Origin: Hybos culiciformis
Taxonomy: Eukaryota > Arthropoda > Insecta > Diptera > Hybotidae
Length of the DNA stretch: 64,000 bases
NCBI GenBank assembly: GCA_964007475.1
Contig: OZ023273.1
Coordinates: 132,736,732-132,800,731, forward strand
Direction of reading: 5' to 3'
The position numbers were made by a program, and so were the translations under genes. Below are positions 12,401 to 24,195 of this stretch, one piece after another. Within the stretch, counting starts at the first letter, position 1. Each line of letters opens with the position of its first letter. The notes under the pieces were generated by a model that was not told where the DNA came from, made no database searches, and saw only the letters and a program-made list of their open reading frames with translations.

Positions 12401-13558
12401 TTCATCTTTGAGAATTATTTTTTTTAATTCAATCGCTTTTTTTTTTTATTTTTACAATATTAGTGAACCATTATTTTTTGAAGAGTCTTCTTTTTTTGAT
12501 TAATGTTTGGGAAGATTTTCATGAGAAAATATATTTTTATTATTAATATATATTAGAAGTAAAAGTAAATGATTGGTTTTTCTGTGGTTGTGGGTTGAAC
12601 AACAAAATATATCTTTTTTTTCAATTCTTTTTAGTAGGTACTATTGAAGCTCGCTTATTGCAAAATACTATATTATTTTCATATGTTTTATTTTTGAAAT
12701 TTAGGTTTAACAATCGAAAACCTATTTAAGAAAATAGGTCCAGATACTAGGTACTTTCTACCACTATTATTTGAATTAGTGAACCTAGATTATTTTGTAT
12801 TAAGTTTAAGAATAAATTTAATTATCTTCATAAGAAATGTGTTTTAAAATTAACCCAATAACCATATTATGTATACCTGAGTCCAAATTCTATAACTAAT
12901 GACTTTTCAAAAAATGTTTGAGAGATATTTTTACCTAATTTTTTTATAATTTCTCTCTGAAATGATTTATGAATATATTTTCAAAATAAATAACAAAATA
13001 GAGACTCCACACTACAAGCTTAACCACAACCACACAACAATAATGCTCGTATAATTTTATTTTTCGTTTTCTCTTAAGATACTTTATTATTTTTTTTTTT
13101 AGAATATTCAAATGAAAATACACATGCATTTTTATTAAAATTTATTTAGTTTTTTTATAGTGTGACTGACCGGATAAGCAAAGAGTTTCTAAATTATATC
13201 GTTAAAGTTTTTGATGAAATATTTTAAATGGATGAAAAAATTCATACAACAAAAAATTTGAAAGAAGTATCACGTTCTTCTGTAAATATTGAAAGAATAT
13301 TTTATCAAATAAATTTACGCAAAACTAATTAAGTCGAAAGACGCTTACGTCTTAAACATTATCGTCGAATACGTTTACTTTTGATATCAATATTTTAATT
13401 AGCTATGTTATAGTTGTAGTTTAGGATTTATGATACTTCGTTCTATTTTCAATATCTACAAAAATGATAATTTAATAAATATAATGACTTACAATTGAAA
13501 TATTAATTATTTTGCAGAAATAACAAATCGATTTTTTTTAATTTTCTAATTTTCAAAT
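9448..13558. other. Intergenic, nothing recognised
   Basis: About 4.1 kb of A+T-rich sequence with no open frame that looks coding, no TIR pair and no tandem array. The only repetition I noticed is a short phrase containing TTGCATTTATTAT at about 11537 and 11639. Confidence 0.55.
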
Positions 13559-13561
13559 TTA

Positions 13562-14087
13562 TAACTTCGCTACACTTCAGGTTACAAACACAGAATTCCA
13601 TGTTTTGCAGAAAAAAATGGGTTCGTTCTGTGTTTGTTACTTGGTTTGCCATATAAATTTTTTATTTTTTTTTTAATGGTTTGAAAGTAGGTTCGACACA
13701 AACCTAGAAATTTTACTACATAGTTTTATTGCATTTCAAAAAAAAAAAGGTATAACCTGTCAATTTGCAGAAAATTTACAGAAAAAATCATACTTTAAAG
13801 TGCTTCGATATAAAAAAAATAATAATAAATTGTAGGTTGTCAAAAAAGAAAAAAAATTGAATATTATTTTTATTTTCCATTTTTTTTTTAAATTAAAAAA
13901 ATTCATTTTTTTTTTTTAAATTACGAAAAAATAAAATTTTATTTTACAAAGAATTTTTTTTTAATTTTACAAAGAATTTTTTTTTAATTTCAAACCAAAC
14001 CATCTTTTATAAGTGTGTCACCCCATTCGCCAACCTACTTTCAAACCAAGAAATTCATGGTTGCTAACCTGAAGTGTAGCGAAGTTA
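13562..14087. mobile_element. TIR element (PIF/Harbinger-like MITE) upstream of the GST gene
   Basis: The 526-bp element has ends TAACTTCGCTACACTTCAGG (13562-13581) and its exact complement (14068-14087). TTA flanks both sides (13559-13561 and 14088-14090), a candidate TWA target duplication. A second inverted pair lies inside: TGGTTTGAAAGTAGGTT near 13677 and its complement near 14032, so the element can fold as a nested hairpin. The middle is runs of A and T with no open frame. Its right end is about 325 bp before the GST start codon, so it may lie within that gene's promoter region. The superfamily call is inference from the 3-bp duplication. Confidence 0.8.
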
Positions 14088-14412
14088 TTAATGCGGATTA
14101 GATTTTTAGAAACTCATCTGGTCACACTTTCATAACAAAAAGTAAAATAAAGATAATAAAGATGTACACTAAACTCATACATAAATAAAATTCTCTTTGA
14201 TCATACAAAATAAATTTCAATCATGCTCCGAAAAAAAATTATTTAAAACTCACGCAATAAAATTTATAGTTTTGTAGTTTTAATTTTAGTATTTGATTAT
14301 ATTTTCCTAAAGCATAACATTAATTATTTTGGTTTCTTTTTTTGATGCTAATCAGCTGTTATTAAAAAAAAACTTACAAATATTTTATAAAAAATTCTTC
14401 AATTAATTAAAA

Positions 14413-15418
14413 ATGTCGAAAACCCTAAAATATTATTATGATTTCTTTTCACAACCTTCACGAGCAATGTATATTATTTTGAAAATGAGTGGAACAAATT
14501 TTGAAAAATGTCCAATTGATCTGAAATCAGGTTGGATTGGATACAATTTTTTATTAAAACATATAATTATTTATTAATTATAGGTATGTTAATTTTTTTG
14601 TAGGCCAGCATTACACAGAAGAATTTGAGAATATAAATCGTTTTCAGAGAGTTCCTTGTATAGAGCACGGGGATATAAAACTAGCTGAAAGTGTAGCAAT
14701 TTTAAGGTAAAATATCTTTTTATGATGCCATTTATAAGTGAGCATCAAAGTCCATTTAGTCAGAATTGGAATTGGTTCCTGAACTGGCTATTTGTTAGTT
14801 GTTTTCTTCGGTGATAACTTAATATGAAAAAATATGGAAAAATAATAGACTTTTATTTTTCAGATATTTACATCGTCAAGGCATGATTTTAGAGAAATTG
14901 TATCCAATTGACTTAATAAAACAGGCTCGCGTTGATGAATTCTTGGAATGGCAGCATCTTAATATAAGATTGAATGGTTTTCTGTATTTTCGCTATAAAG
15001 TATTAAGAACAATATTGACTGGTCAAGAGCCTAATGAACAAAGAGTTGCTTTGCTAGAATCACATTTGAATAAGTCATTAGATAATATTGAAAATATATG
15101 GTTGAAATCTACAAATTACATAACTTCCAATGAATTAACAGCTGCGGACATATTTGCGGCATGTGAAATTGAGCAACCAAGTAAGCTTATATTTTTTGAC
15201 ACAAATGTGATGCTAGGATAAAAACAGTTTATATCTCTAATTAAAAATTTACTATTTTAGAATTCGCAGGAGTAGATCCTTGTAAAAATAGACCAAAATT
15301 AAAAGAATGGTTGCGAAAAGTACGGAACGAAGCAGACCCATATTATAAAGAGGCTCATTCAATTTTTGAGAACATTAAAGAACTAGAAGGAATTGATCAT
15401 CTTAAATATAAGCTATAA
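14413..15418 (+). CDS. GstT: Theta-class glutathione S-transferase, 4 exons, 231 aa
   Basis: Cytosolic GST that conjugates glutathione to electrophiles. Exons are 14413-14530, 14604-14706, 14864-15180 and 15261-15418. All three introns (73, 157 and 80 nt) are GT-AG, and the joined length is 696 nt including TAA, close to the ~228 residues usual for insect theta GSTs. The N-terminal thioredoxin-like domain (about 1-78) has YYDFFSQPSRA, placing the theta catalytic Ser at residue 13. RVPC follows, with the conserved cis-Pro at 57, and then AESVAI, the glutathione-contact Glu-Ser at 68-69. The helical C-terminal domain contains RVDEFLEWQH and the N-capping segment LTAADIF (165-171). The tail has DPYYKEAH, also seen in dipteran GstT proteins. 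The start follows AATTAAAA, and no better ATG is in frame. No frameshift or missing key residue was seen. The individual paralogue cannot be named. Confidence 0.95.
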
Positions 15419-15436
15419 TAAAAAAATTCTAGTAAA

Positions 15437-15442
15437 AATAAA
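15437..15442 (+). promoter_or_regulatory. Probable polyadenylation signal of the GST gene
   Basis: A canonical AATAAA hexamer 19 nt after the TAA stop. More AATAAA-like hexamers follow at about 15462-15480, so the exact cleavage site is open. In DNA this A+T-rich such hexamers are common by chance; position is the main support. Confidence 0.5.
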
Positions 15443-18400
15443 ATTTTAATCTTTAGATTTCTGAATAAACAAATAAATAAATTCACAAATAATATAAATA
15501 ATATACCTAACTTTTTTCGGATTTTTATTCGATAATCCTTTTTCCAAATATTATTACAGATAGTTAATTTAATCACACAAAAAAAAAATTAAATAAGGGA
15601 AAATATTTTGCGATCTCAACTTTTAATCATTGGAAAAAAGAGAAAATTCAGAAACATAAATTTACTTTCCAAATTAATTGAAAATTTCAGATAGAACTTC
15701 ACTTTATTGTCATTTATTGTGAATACATTTTATTTAAAATAATAATACTTTTTTACTCATTTTCAAACAATTTTTGTTTGTTACAAATCTTTTTTTGGTA
15801 ATTTCTTGGGAAAAAAATACTCTCAACGTCTCAGGCTCAGCTAACTTTTAATAATTATATTGCGAAATATTTCAACATTATACGTACATATATCTACATA
15901 TGTATGCATGTATGAATGTTATTTGTAAGCAGCACATTTAATTAAGGCAAACTAAAAAAAATGGTTGCATTACCCAAAAAATAGGCCAGATCTTCCAGAG
16001 AAAATAATATTTTGCTCCAGTAGATAGAGACATATATATGCATTAGTAAGAACATTTACTTAAAAGACATGAACTATAACTATGGCTTCAAAAACCAAAT
16101 TCAATTAAATAGTTGTATAATAAGTGGTATCAAATTAATATATTTACATGAAAAGCGATCAAAAAACTGCATTGGCATTTATGACTAAATTGAACTTTTA
16201 GTAAGTTGAATTTTCTTTTTAAAAAATATATTAATCCATTTACATATTGAACGCTAAATAAATTGGAAAACGTTAAATGTTTTCTCTCATTTAATTTATT
16301 TATTTATTTAATAATTTAAATTTACTTAATATCTTAATTGAATGAATTTTATATTTGTAAAATAATTTGATTTAAAAGCAGATATTGATATATATAAGAA
16401 ACGTACCATGCATAAAAATATTAAAATTTTTGTAACATTTATGTAACTCTTATTGGTGTTGACTACACTTTTGGGTTGTTCATAAGGCGTTCTAAAAATG
16501 GTTTAGCGTATATTATAGTTTTAAAAACTCAGCCTATGATTATAAATAAAACTGAAATCGGTCCACTTGCTTCTAAAATTTCCACCGAACTAAAACAAAC
16601 AACATTATCTATAATAATTTCTTTATAAATATTAAACAAAATATACAGAGACATAGATAAAGTAAAAGTTGGAAAACCACTTTTCTTCTCCGTTTTTCAA
16701 TCAAAAACTTAGACAAAGTAAAAGTTTAAAATCTAATTTGTTTCTTTGGCTATACGATTAATTTCTTTTCCTGGCTAAGATTTAAAAAAAAAAAGAAAAA
16801 CAAAAATAACTTGAAGACAATCTTTTTTCTTAGTCAATTTTTTTTTTTTTTTTATGTTGCTGCTATCTATGCAGAAGATTGTTTGGAAAATCTCAAAAGG
16901 GAAGTGAAGTAGTAAAATTTTGCGATGAAATCAGGATGCAATTTATTTTTCAATTGACTATTAATTTCTCTGGTACGAAGTTTTCGTTTTAAAATAACAC
17001 AAACAAACATATAAGTTTCATTTTATATATACATTTATTATTTGTTTAAAATATCTAAGGTCTAATTAAAACTTTTTCTTGTTTCATTTGTAGTTTGTTT
17101 TTCTAAAATACACTGATTTATCTTTTAAAGTTTTTATTTACTATTAAAATATTTCAATTTTATTTTAAAATCATGTAATTTAATTATTTAATTGAAAAAC
17201 TTTTTACTATTATTTTTATATCGCTTGTTAAATAATACTCTACAACCAAAATACTGTGTAAAATTAAAAAAAACTGTAGTGAGAAAATACTGGCAAGCTC
17301 GCCGGTTTCGGGATGAGAATTATATATAGAAAAAACCCTGTAAAAGACTTTATAGTGAAAATAATTGAAAGATTATTTTCACTATTTTTCTGTGATTTAT
17401 ATTTATTATACATATAGGAACTATACTCAGACATTATTAAATTTTATCAATTGTGGTATCATGCAGTATGCTTAAATTTCTTTTAATATCTTTATCTGTC
17501 TCTTCATTTCGAGTCATAAAATTTAAGACACGCATATGAATAATAGTTCCAATTATTGTATTTATATACATAAAATTATAGCTTTATACAGCACATCTTT
17601 TTTATTATCCTTTATTATATATTGATTTTTTAACTAAATATACAACACGTAGAAAAGAAATTTATTTTATCCTGATGTAAGTCTGACATTATAGTTTTAA
17701 TTTGCTATAAAAATTAATTACATTCATAATAATTCAATTTTCCTTTTTATATAAGTATGAATATGTAATAAAAATTTCGGAATTTCATTGTGCGTGTTCA
17801 CAAAACCTAAGATAATTTCTTAATTTTATGTTTTATATAATTTTTTTTTATGTTGAACAACAGTTTTAATTTTAATGTATGTATAGTAGTGATGGCTTTA
17901 TGGCAAGTAAATTATATCGAATTATATGGATTATTGAGCTGAAAATTAATATGGAGGACGTGACGAAGAAGAATAAATAAAATATATCTGTATAATTTAT
18001 AATAATGTTAAAAAAAGATTTTAAAAGCATTATAGTATGAATATATTATATTTTTGCTTTATTGGATTAACGTAATATTTAGTTACGACGGTTAAAGAAA
18101 TCGTTTTCAAATACAATTGTTGAAAGATTCAGAGCCCTAGATTAGACTCTATGTTTAGACTTTTAAATAAATTATACTCATATAGAGAGTGACTGTGTGA
18201 GAAAAGTATTTTTAGTCAAAATATGAGTTCTTTGAATAAGACCTAATAAGTGTGTCAACAAAAATTCCGCCTCAAGTTCCAATGACTTCTTTTTGTCATT
18301 AAAATCATAATAACGTTTTTAATCAAAAAATTGAAATTCAATTTAAAAAACATTAACTTAAAGTTTTTTAAAGTTTTTTTTTTTGGCAATAATATGAATT

Positions 18401-18559
18401 ATTTACGTACGTAACTATAATATAATATAATTAATTTTTTTTGTTGCATTTATAGTTTAATAACAAGTTATGATAATTAATATTAATGAATTTAAATTTT
18501 TGCGAAAATAGAACTTGTGAATAATTTTTTTTATATTTTTATTATTTAAAGAATTTCAT
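15443..18559. other. Intergenic between GST and next features
   Basis: No supported gene. A small perfect hairpin at 17352-17385 has 14-bp arms around ATAGTGAAAATAAT with a 6-nt loop. The rest is A+T-rich and unremarkable. Confidence 0.55.
17352..17385. repeat. Short perfect hairpin
   Basis: The arms ATAGTGAAAATAAT and ATTATTTTCACTAT are perfect complements around TGAAAG. It could be a chance palindrome or a MITE remnant; no neighbouring gene gives it a role. Confidence 0.6.
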
Positions 18560-18720
18560 ATGTATGTATGTATGTATGTATGCATTATGATTAATACACA
18601 ATTCAAATATAATTAAAGGAGAAACTTTTCATAAAAAGAAAATAACATTCACAAAAGTTTTTCAATTTTGTGTGGTACCAGATGTTGCATGATTGAAGAA
18701 TTAATTATACGAAAAGCATA
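18560..18720 (+). repeat. Dispersed repeat with (TATG)n, copy 1 (partner at 41516)
   Basis: Begins with a TATG microsatellite of about six units (18560-18583) and continues through a block containing GTGGTACCAGATGTTGCAT and ending CGAAAAGCATA. The same series of blocks is found inverted at 41516-41681. The shared internal order shows common descent rather than chance. It is probably part of an unclassified mobile element. Confidence 0.75.
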
Positions 18721-19181
18721 ATATATTTACTCTCGTATGTGAAATAGAAGTATCAAAAAAAGATTAATTAATTTTAAATATTTCCATAATATTGACTAAA
18801 CATTATGTGCTAATTTTAAACATTTCTATTTGATATTATTTAAATCCGGTATATAAATGTAAGATAATAATGTATACCACATAAATTAAACCTATAGTTA
18901 AGGCACGTTTACATTAGATTCGTTGAACAATTAAAGTTAAAAATTATGAAACGAATTTCTTTGTGTTCAAACATTTCAAAAAAAAAAATCATCAACTAAC
19001 ACGAATAGTTTCAATATTTTTAATATAAGATTGTCATTTTTTCTAACTAAGATAGATTATGTATTTATTATTTAAAATTTTGGAATATGTTACAGTTCAA
19101 TTAATAATTTATTTAACAATAAAACTAGAATAAATTAAACCGGAAGCTAGATACAAATTTTTGCTAAAATTATCTTTATAA

Positions 19182-19398
19182 ATGAGGCTTGAATATCATT
19201 TATTTAATTCAGGTATTGATTTAAATCAAAAAAATTTATATACAAGATTATCTCCGGCGGGTGTAGCGTTTTTTCACGTAAGTAATATCTTTTGTTTTTT
19301 TTCGTTCCAAAACATGACACAATTAAGATCGATGATTACTTATACTATACTTGAATTTGTTGAATGGGTGTAATATTTTGCAGAACCCTGATTACTAA
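19182..19398 (+). CDS. Possible short exon pair of an unrecognised gene
   Basis: ATG at 19182 opens a frame that runs 32 codons to a consensus donor (CAC|GTAAGTAA, intron from 19278). An acceptor with a good pyrimidine context (TATTTTGCAG) ends at 19383. Joining them in phase 0 gives AACCCTGATTAC and then TAA, so the product would end LSPAGVAFFH-NPDY after only 36 residues. An internal acceptor (TTTATTTAATTCAG ending at 19213) would instead make 19214-19277 an internal exon of a gene whose 5' exons I could not find. CCG GCG GGT is unusual in this A+T-rich DNA. I recognise no family, and it may be chance. Confidence 0.25.
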
Positions 19399-19930
19399 AA
19401 ATGTCAAAATGTCAATATTATAATTTTCTTATCAATTTATTAATATATGAAAAATTTTTTTAAATAAAATTATTCTTTTAAAATCAGAATTTAGATAAAA
19501 TTATAGACCGCAGTACATATTTGTATTTTTTTAAATTAATTCAAGTTGTTTTCAAATAAAGATTTTTCTTCATAATTTTCCCTTAGCTTAGACATTATCT
19601 TAATATTTAATTATAACTATTTCATAGTATGCATATAAATATTAACTAGCTGTTTAAGATATTTGTATCATTATCTCTTGTACCATTTTAAGAATTATTT
19701 AGAATAATAAGAATGATTAAATAAAGAATAATAATAATAATAAAAAAAAGTTCAAGTTGTAATAGTTTACATATTAATTATTATAGTTGTTAATAGTTTT
19801 TAAAGTCAATTTATATTGTAATTTTACATAGTGCATGATTTTTGTTAAATAAAATTAAGTAATTAAAAATAAATATTGATTCATATTAAAAATAAAAAAA
19901 TTCGTAATGTATATTTCGCTTTCAGAACTA

Positions 19931-19987
19931 TGCTCAATGAAAAGGAAAATTTTATATTTCCACTTTGTCTTGTAAAAATTATGTTTT
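19931..19987 (+). repeat. Dispersed repeat block, copy 1 (partner at 40842)
   Basis: The block TGCTCAATGAAA through AAAAATTATGTTT recurs at 40842-40897 with a few substitutions, in the same orientation. It overlaps an open frame at 19876-20145, which argues that the frame is repeat-derived rather than a gene. Confidence 0.65.
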
Positions 19988-20560
19988 TTGCAATAAAAAT
20001 GTATTTATGCACATTACATTCATGTATGTATCAGCAATTATATTTTTTTATTTGTTTTATTCTTTTCCAGCTCAATGAAAATAAAAATTGTGTATTGAAA
20101 AAATCTGTAGATTTCGTTTTATTTTCATTATTTTTTGTCGGATAAATTTATTAAATCAATGAACGATAATAAATAATTGGGGTTTGGTTTTTCAACCTGA
20201 GGGTTTAATTGTCATACTAATTGTCTGCACAAGGATTTAATATAAAAAGAGTTATGAAATTTATTACTCGATCCTAAAAATTATTTAATTTTATATTTTC
20301 TTTTGAAAAGAAGTAGTTGTAACTGGCTCGTTTCGCTGTAGCGAAATGAAATTAAAGTTGCTAAACTCAGAATTATCATTTCGGCGACTACCTTTCGGAA
20401 GACAATGGTATAAGCCCTAAATCAGTGATTGAAAAAAAAAACAATTCAGCCTTTTCTATCAAAAATCAAATAATTGAAATAAAGTTATCAGACATTGAAA
20501 TAAAAATAAAAATTTTAAATAAAAAAGTTTTTACATAAGAAACAGAAAGTTGTTTGAAGA

Positions 20561-21559
20561 ATGTGTGAGGTAAAAAAATTTCCACTAGAACCTCCCAAAT
20601 ATTGTAAATTCACAAAAACTGTCGATCCATGTGTGGTGGTTGAATTACCTGAGGAATTCAGTGATACTGTTACCGAGTTAGAAAATGAAGACGAACTATT
20701 TGGATTCGAAGAAGAATTTGAGCAAAATGATAGTTTAACCCTATATGGAAAAGGTTAATAACTTAAAATTAGTTGTAGTTATGTTATTATTATGTCTAAC
20801 AGCAAAGGTAGGTTAGAGCGACGTATATAATGCAGCGATCTGTGGCATACAATAATGATGGTAGTACCATTTCGATAAATGACAGCCGATGGGACATATA
20901 ATATGTGTATCGCAAGAAATATTGATTATAAATAATAATCGTACACATATTCAAGAAATTATTACATACCATTTATATATTTTATTTTATGATTAAAAAA
21001 AGATTTAAATTGTTGTCTCTGAACTCGAGTTTCAATATTCATTTTATTTAAAAAAAAAAAAATTGCAGGAGGTCCTTTTTATAAACTAACACCAAAGGAT
21101 TTGGAGGCTAGGGTCAAATATTGGGAAGCATTTCGTTTAAATCATGTTTGTAATTTTGAAAAAGAAGAAGTATTGAAACGAATTGCATTGAGAATTCCTT
21201 TGATAAATAAAAACTATGTCAGTATCGATCTATGCTATCAACTAATTCAAGATATTCGAATTTTTGGGAATGATAAAAAATTTGAAGTTTACCAAAAATG
21301 GGCTTTAATGGAGCTTTTTTATGAAATATTTCGTTTCTTTTTATTGAATCCTTACATAACTAAAAAAGAATTCAATAATTATTTTAAAGATCTTATAATC
21401 CAGTACGCAGTCGATGATCCACCCGAAGCCATTGGATTCTTTACTCCAGTAGAATGCTATACGATCACAAGTAAATTTTTTGAATTATTTGATATTAATT
21501 TTGATTTGTTAAAATTTGTCCTATTTCCCAATTATGTTATAAAAATTCCAATCCAATAA
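20561..21559 (+). CDS. Probable CFAP119/CCDC189-like (DUF4464) ciliary protein, 2 exons, 227 aa
   Basis: Exon 1 is 20561-20753, followed by a 315-nt intron (G|GTTAATA to TTGCAG) and exon 2 at 21069-21559; the joined 684 nt include the TAA. ATG 20561 is the first in frame. Residues 1-64 are a low-complexity head with an acidic stretch (ENEDELFGFEEEFEQ). The rest is mostly helical and aromatic-rich: LTPKDLEARVKYWEAF follows the junction, then a conserved-looking tail near YFKDLIIQYAVDDPPEAIGF and LLKFVLFPN. From memory, the tail spacing (YF, PP, F-x-x-E, L-x-K-x-V-x-x-P) matches vertebrate CFAP119/CCDC189, a protein of motile cilia and sperm flagella. That identification is inference and could be wrong; CABCOCO1-like proteins are an alternative. 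That this is a real spliced gene is firmer than its name. Confidence 0.75.
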
Positions 21560-21565
21560 TAATTT

Positions 21566-21571
21566 ATTAAA
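21566..21571 (+). promoter_or_regulatory. Candidate ATTAAA polyadenylation hexamer
   Basis: The common variant ATTAAA lies 7 nt after the stop of the CFAP119-like gene. No AATAAA was seen in the next 60 nt. This is weak evidence in such A+T-rich DNA. Confidence 0.25.
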
Positions 21572-22785
21572 CCCAAATTAGTATGTAAACGTTTTAATAG
21601 TTTGATTTAATACTTCTTTTTCAGAAAGAAATAATCAAAACAAAAATATCGAATATTTTTTTGTAATATAATATCAGGCGTATTGCAGGAACTTTTGCGA
21701 AATAACGCTGCTTACACTTTCATTCCCTATAGCGAATATCGAATATCGTTGCCAATTTTATCAGTATTCTATTATATAATTTGCGGACAAGCTTGTACAG
21801 CACATCAAATTAAAAATCCAAATTGTAAATTTCATTCTTTTGGAAATTTTTAATGCTTTATATGGAAATTATTAAACTTATTTATTTTAATTTAATTTTT
21901 TTTTTTATAAAAATATTGATTTAAACAAGAAAATTTTACTTGCTTACAAGTAAAACTTTTTATTTAAAGTTTAGATAAGTTGGAAATAATAATATCAGAA
22001 TTTGAAACTTTGAGAAAATTTATTCCAAAATCTGAAAAAAAAAAACAATGCAGAAAATAGGAAGTAGTACATAAATTGACACTTAAAACTATCAAACTTT
22101 CAAACGAAATAAAATACTTTTTCAACATAGTTTATGAAATCGCATTATATACGAAAAAACTCACTTAAAGTATATTTTATTTATCGATAATTTTAACTTC
22201 TGGTTCTAGAGTTTCTTCCTGTTTTCAATATATGTAGTTATTTTAGCTACCATTTTAGGTATATTGACCCTTATTTGAAAAAATATCGATTTAAGTAAGA
22301 AAAAGTTTATTTTTGCAATGTAATTTTATTTTTTTTAAACAACACTTAATTCCATTTTTTTTAAAAATATTTTAAAAAGATTGGATTTAAAAGAGATTTC
22401 CAATTCCTGGAATTCATAGGTCCTGTATTTAAATAGGCACGATTTCTGTGACACATCAGGATAATAATAGTAAGAGAAGTGTAAAAAAAAAAGTTAATTT
22501 TTCAAAAATATTTTTAACGGGATTGGCGGTGAGTTTTATAGGAAATCGTATTTTTATAGGAATTAGGAATCTCTAATTAATTCTATTAATAATTAATTGC
22601 ACTAAATCAGAAGAATAGTTTCCTTAATTGTTGAAAAGAAATTAAATAAATATTGACTAGAGCAACTTTAAAAAAAAATGAATAAAAAACATAAAGTTTA
22701 ACACTTTTTATAAATTTTTTGTTGAATTTTTGACTAGCCAAAAATGTTTAACAAAAAAAATATTTTATCCAATTTTTTTTTTTAT
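21572..22785. other. Intergenic, nothing recognised
   Basis: A+T-rich, no supported gene. A slightly G+C-richer stretch at about 21675-21765 has no recognisable identity. Confidence 0.5.
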
Positions 22786-22798
22786 TAGGGGAAAGTGG

Positions 22799-23266
22799 CA
22801 GCGTTACCAACTTAGGGGTTTTCCCCCCTAGATTTAGGGTTTTTTTTTGTTGACAGAGGGATTTTTAGGGAGTAATTTGTTTCTTAGGGAGTAATTTGTT
22901 TTTTTAGGGGTATGATTATGATCTTAAAAGCGAAGATTTAGATGACATTTGTAATATTTTTGATTGCATTTCATAAGATACCTTATTTGCTAATTTTATT
23001 ATAAATAAATAATTTTATTATTTATATAATTTATGATGTGCGTTATATATTTTCCTTCAAGCATCTATTTGAAATCCTCATAGGTATATAAGTATAGCTG
23101 TTATAATATCCATAAAAAAAATTTAGGGGTTTTTCAAGCATCTATTTGAAATCCTCATAGGTATATAAGTATAGCTGTTATAATATCTATAAAAAAAATT
23201 TAGGGGTTTTTTAGGGGGAAATTTAATTTTTTTAGGGGGAAACATTTGAAAAGGTTGGTAACCCTG
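22799..23266. mobile_element. hAT MITE nested in another element, perfect 8-bp duplication
   Basis: A 468-bp element with terminal inverted repeats CAGSGTTACCAACYT. GAAAGTGG is duplicated exactly at 22791-22798 and 23267-23274, and removing one copy restores the outer element's end. The CAG start and 8-bp duplication fit the hAT superfamily. Subterminal TTAGGGGGAAA/TTAGGGGTTT motifs recur. The interior has a 77-bp tandem duplication (23056-23209). There is no coding capacity. Confidence 0.92.
23056..23209 (+). repeat. 77-bp tandem duplication inside hAT MITE
   Basis: Two nearly identical units starting TTCAAGCATCTATTTGAAAT at 23056 and 23133, differing by about one base (ATCC versus ATCT). 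The duplication is therefore recent, after or shortly before insertion. Confidence 0.9.
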
Positions 23267-24195
23267 GAAAGTGGCCTAAAACGGCATAGGCGGGTAAAAC
23301 GGATTTTCGCTGGTGTGACGTTCCTAAGCAATTAATCATCTCTTTGGACATCATATCAAATTCTCTCAGTCTATTCTTGATTTTTGACCTGTAAAGATCG
23401 GTGCAAGCACGGAAGAAAAAAAATAGAAAAATAGAAAAAAAAAAGTAAGTTTTTGTTTTTTTTTTCTGATAGAACTACAGTAGTATTCGTTTTATTTTTT
23501 CTTGGGCATATTATAGTCTGGGTATGTATTAGCTTTCATACGAACACGTTCGTACGTGTTTAAAAAACCTAAAAAAAAAAATACGATGAAACAAACCAAA
23601 CAAGTGAAAAAAGGCAAAACGGACTACGTAGTAGTTGGGCAAAATGGAATACTACTATACCCATATGATTTAACACTTTGAGCCCCACGTCGTACGAAAT
23701 AGTACGACAGATCACGTGATCTACTGTTTCAGCTATAGCTGAATCACGTGAACTTTTTCCGGGGCTTGAAGGCTTAAAAAGCATACTTTGGTTGTATTTT
23801 GTTTTTATATATATATATTTTTGTTCAAGCTTTAGAAAAGCATCATTTATTTTGTTCTTTTATATATTTTTATATATTTTATAAAATAAAAATAAAAAAT
23901 AAAAAAAATGTTTTCGATATTTTGTCCTTCATTTCTAGCAAAAAATGTCGTAGTCCTTTTTGCCCGATCGCGTTGTCCGTTTTACCCGACCATTTTTTTT
24001 TTTCCAAAAAGTGAGACTTTACGTAGAAAAATCATTCCAGAGTAACGGTTGGATTTGATCCATTTTCTAGTTCTACAGATTGTAGACAAAAGATTTCTTT
24101 ATCGAAAAATGTTCTAATTTCTTTGATTTGGCTTTATTTGAAAATTTTTCCGGATGAAAAACTTTGGGTATGCCGTTTTAGGCTACTTTCCCCTA

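Larger units (their letters stand above)
22788..24193. mobile_element. TIR DNA element interrupted by a nested hAT MITE
   Basis: The ends are GGGGAAAGTRGCCTAAAACG and continue GGCATA. The left copy (22788-22798) is split by the nested insertion and resumes at 23275; the right copy ends at 24193. TA flanks both sides (22786-22787 and 24194-24195), as for Tc1/mariner-like elements, though a TA in this context is weak evidence. Without the insertion it would be about 930 bp. The interior repeats GGGTAAAACGGA/GGCAAAACGGAC motifs in both orientations and has palindromes such as GATCACGTGATC (23710-23721). No transposase is readable; the open frames here are short and broken. Confidence 0.75.

Noticed and set aside
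19876..20145. 89-codon frame with hydrophobic segments
   Set aside because: It does not begin with ATG, overlaps a dispersed repeat block shared with 40842, and has no recognisable motif.
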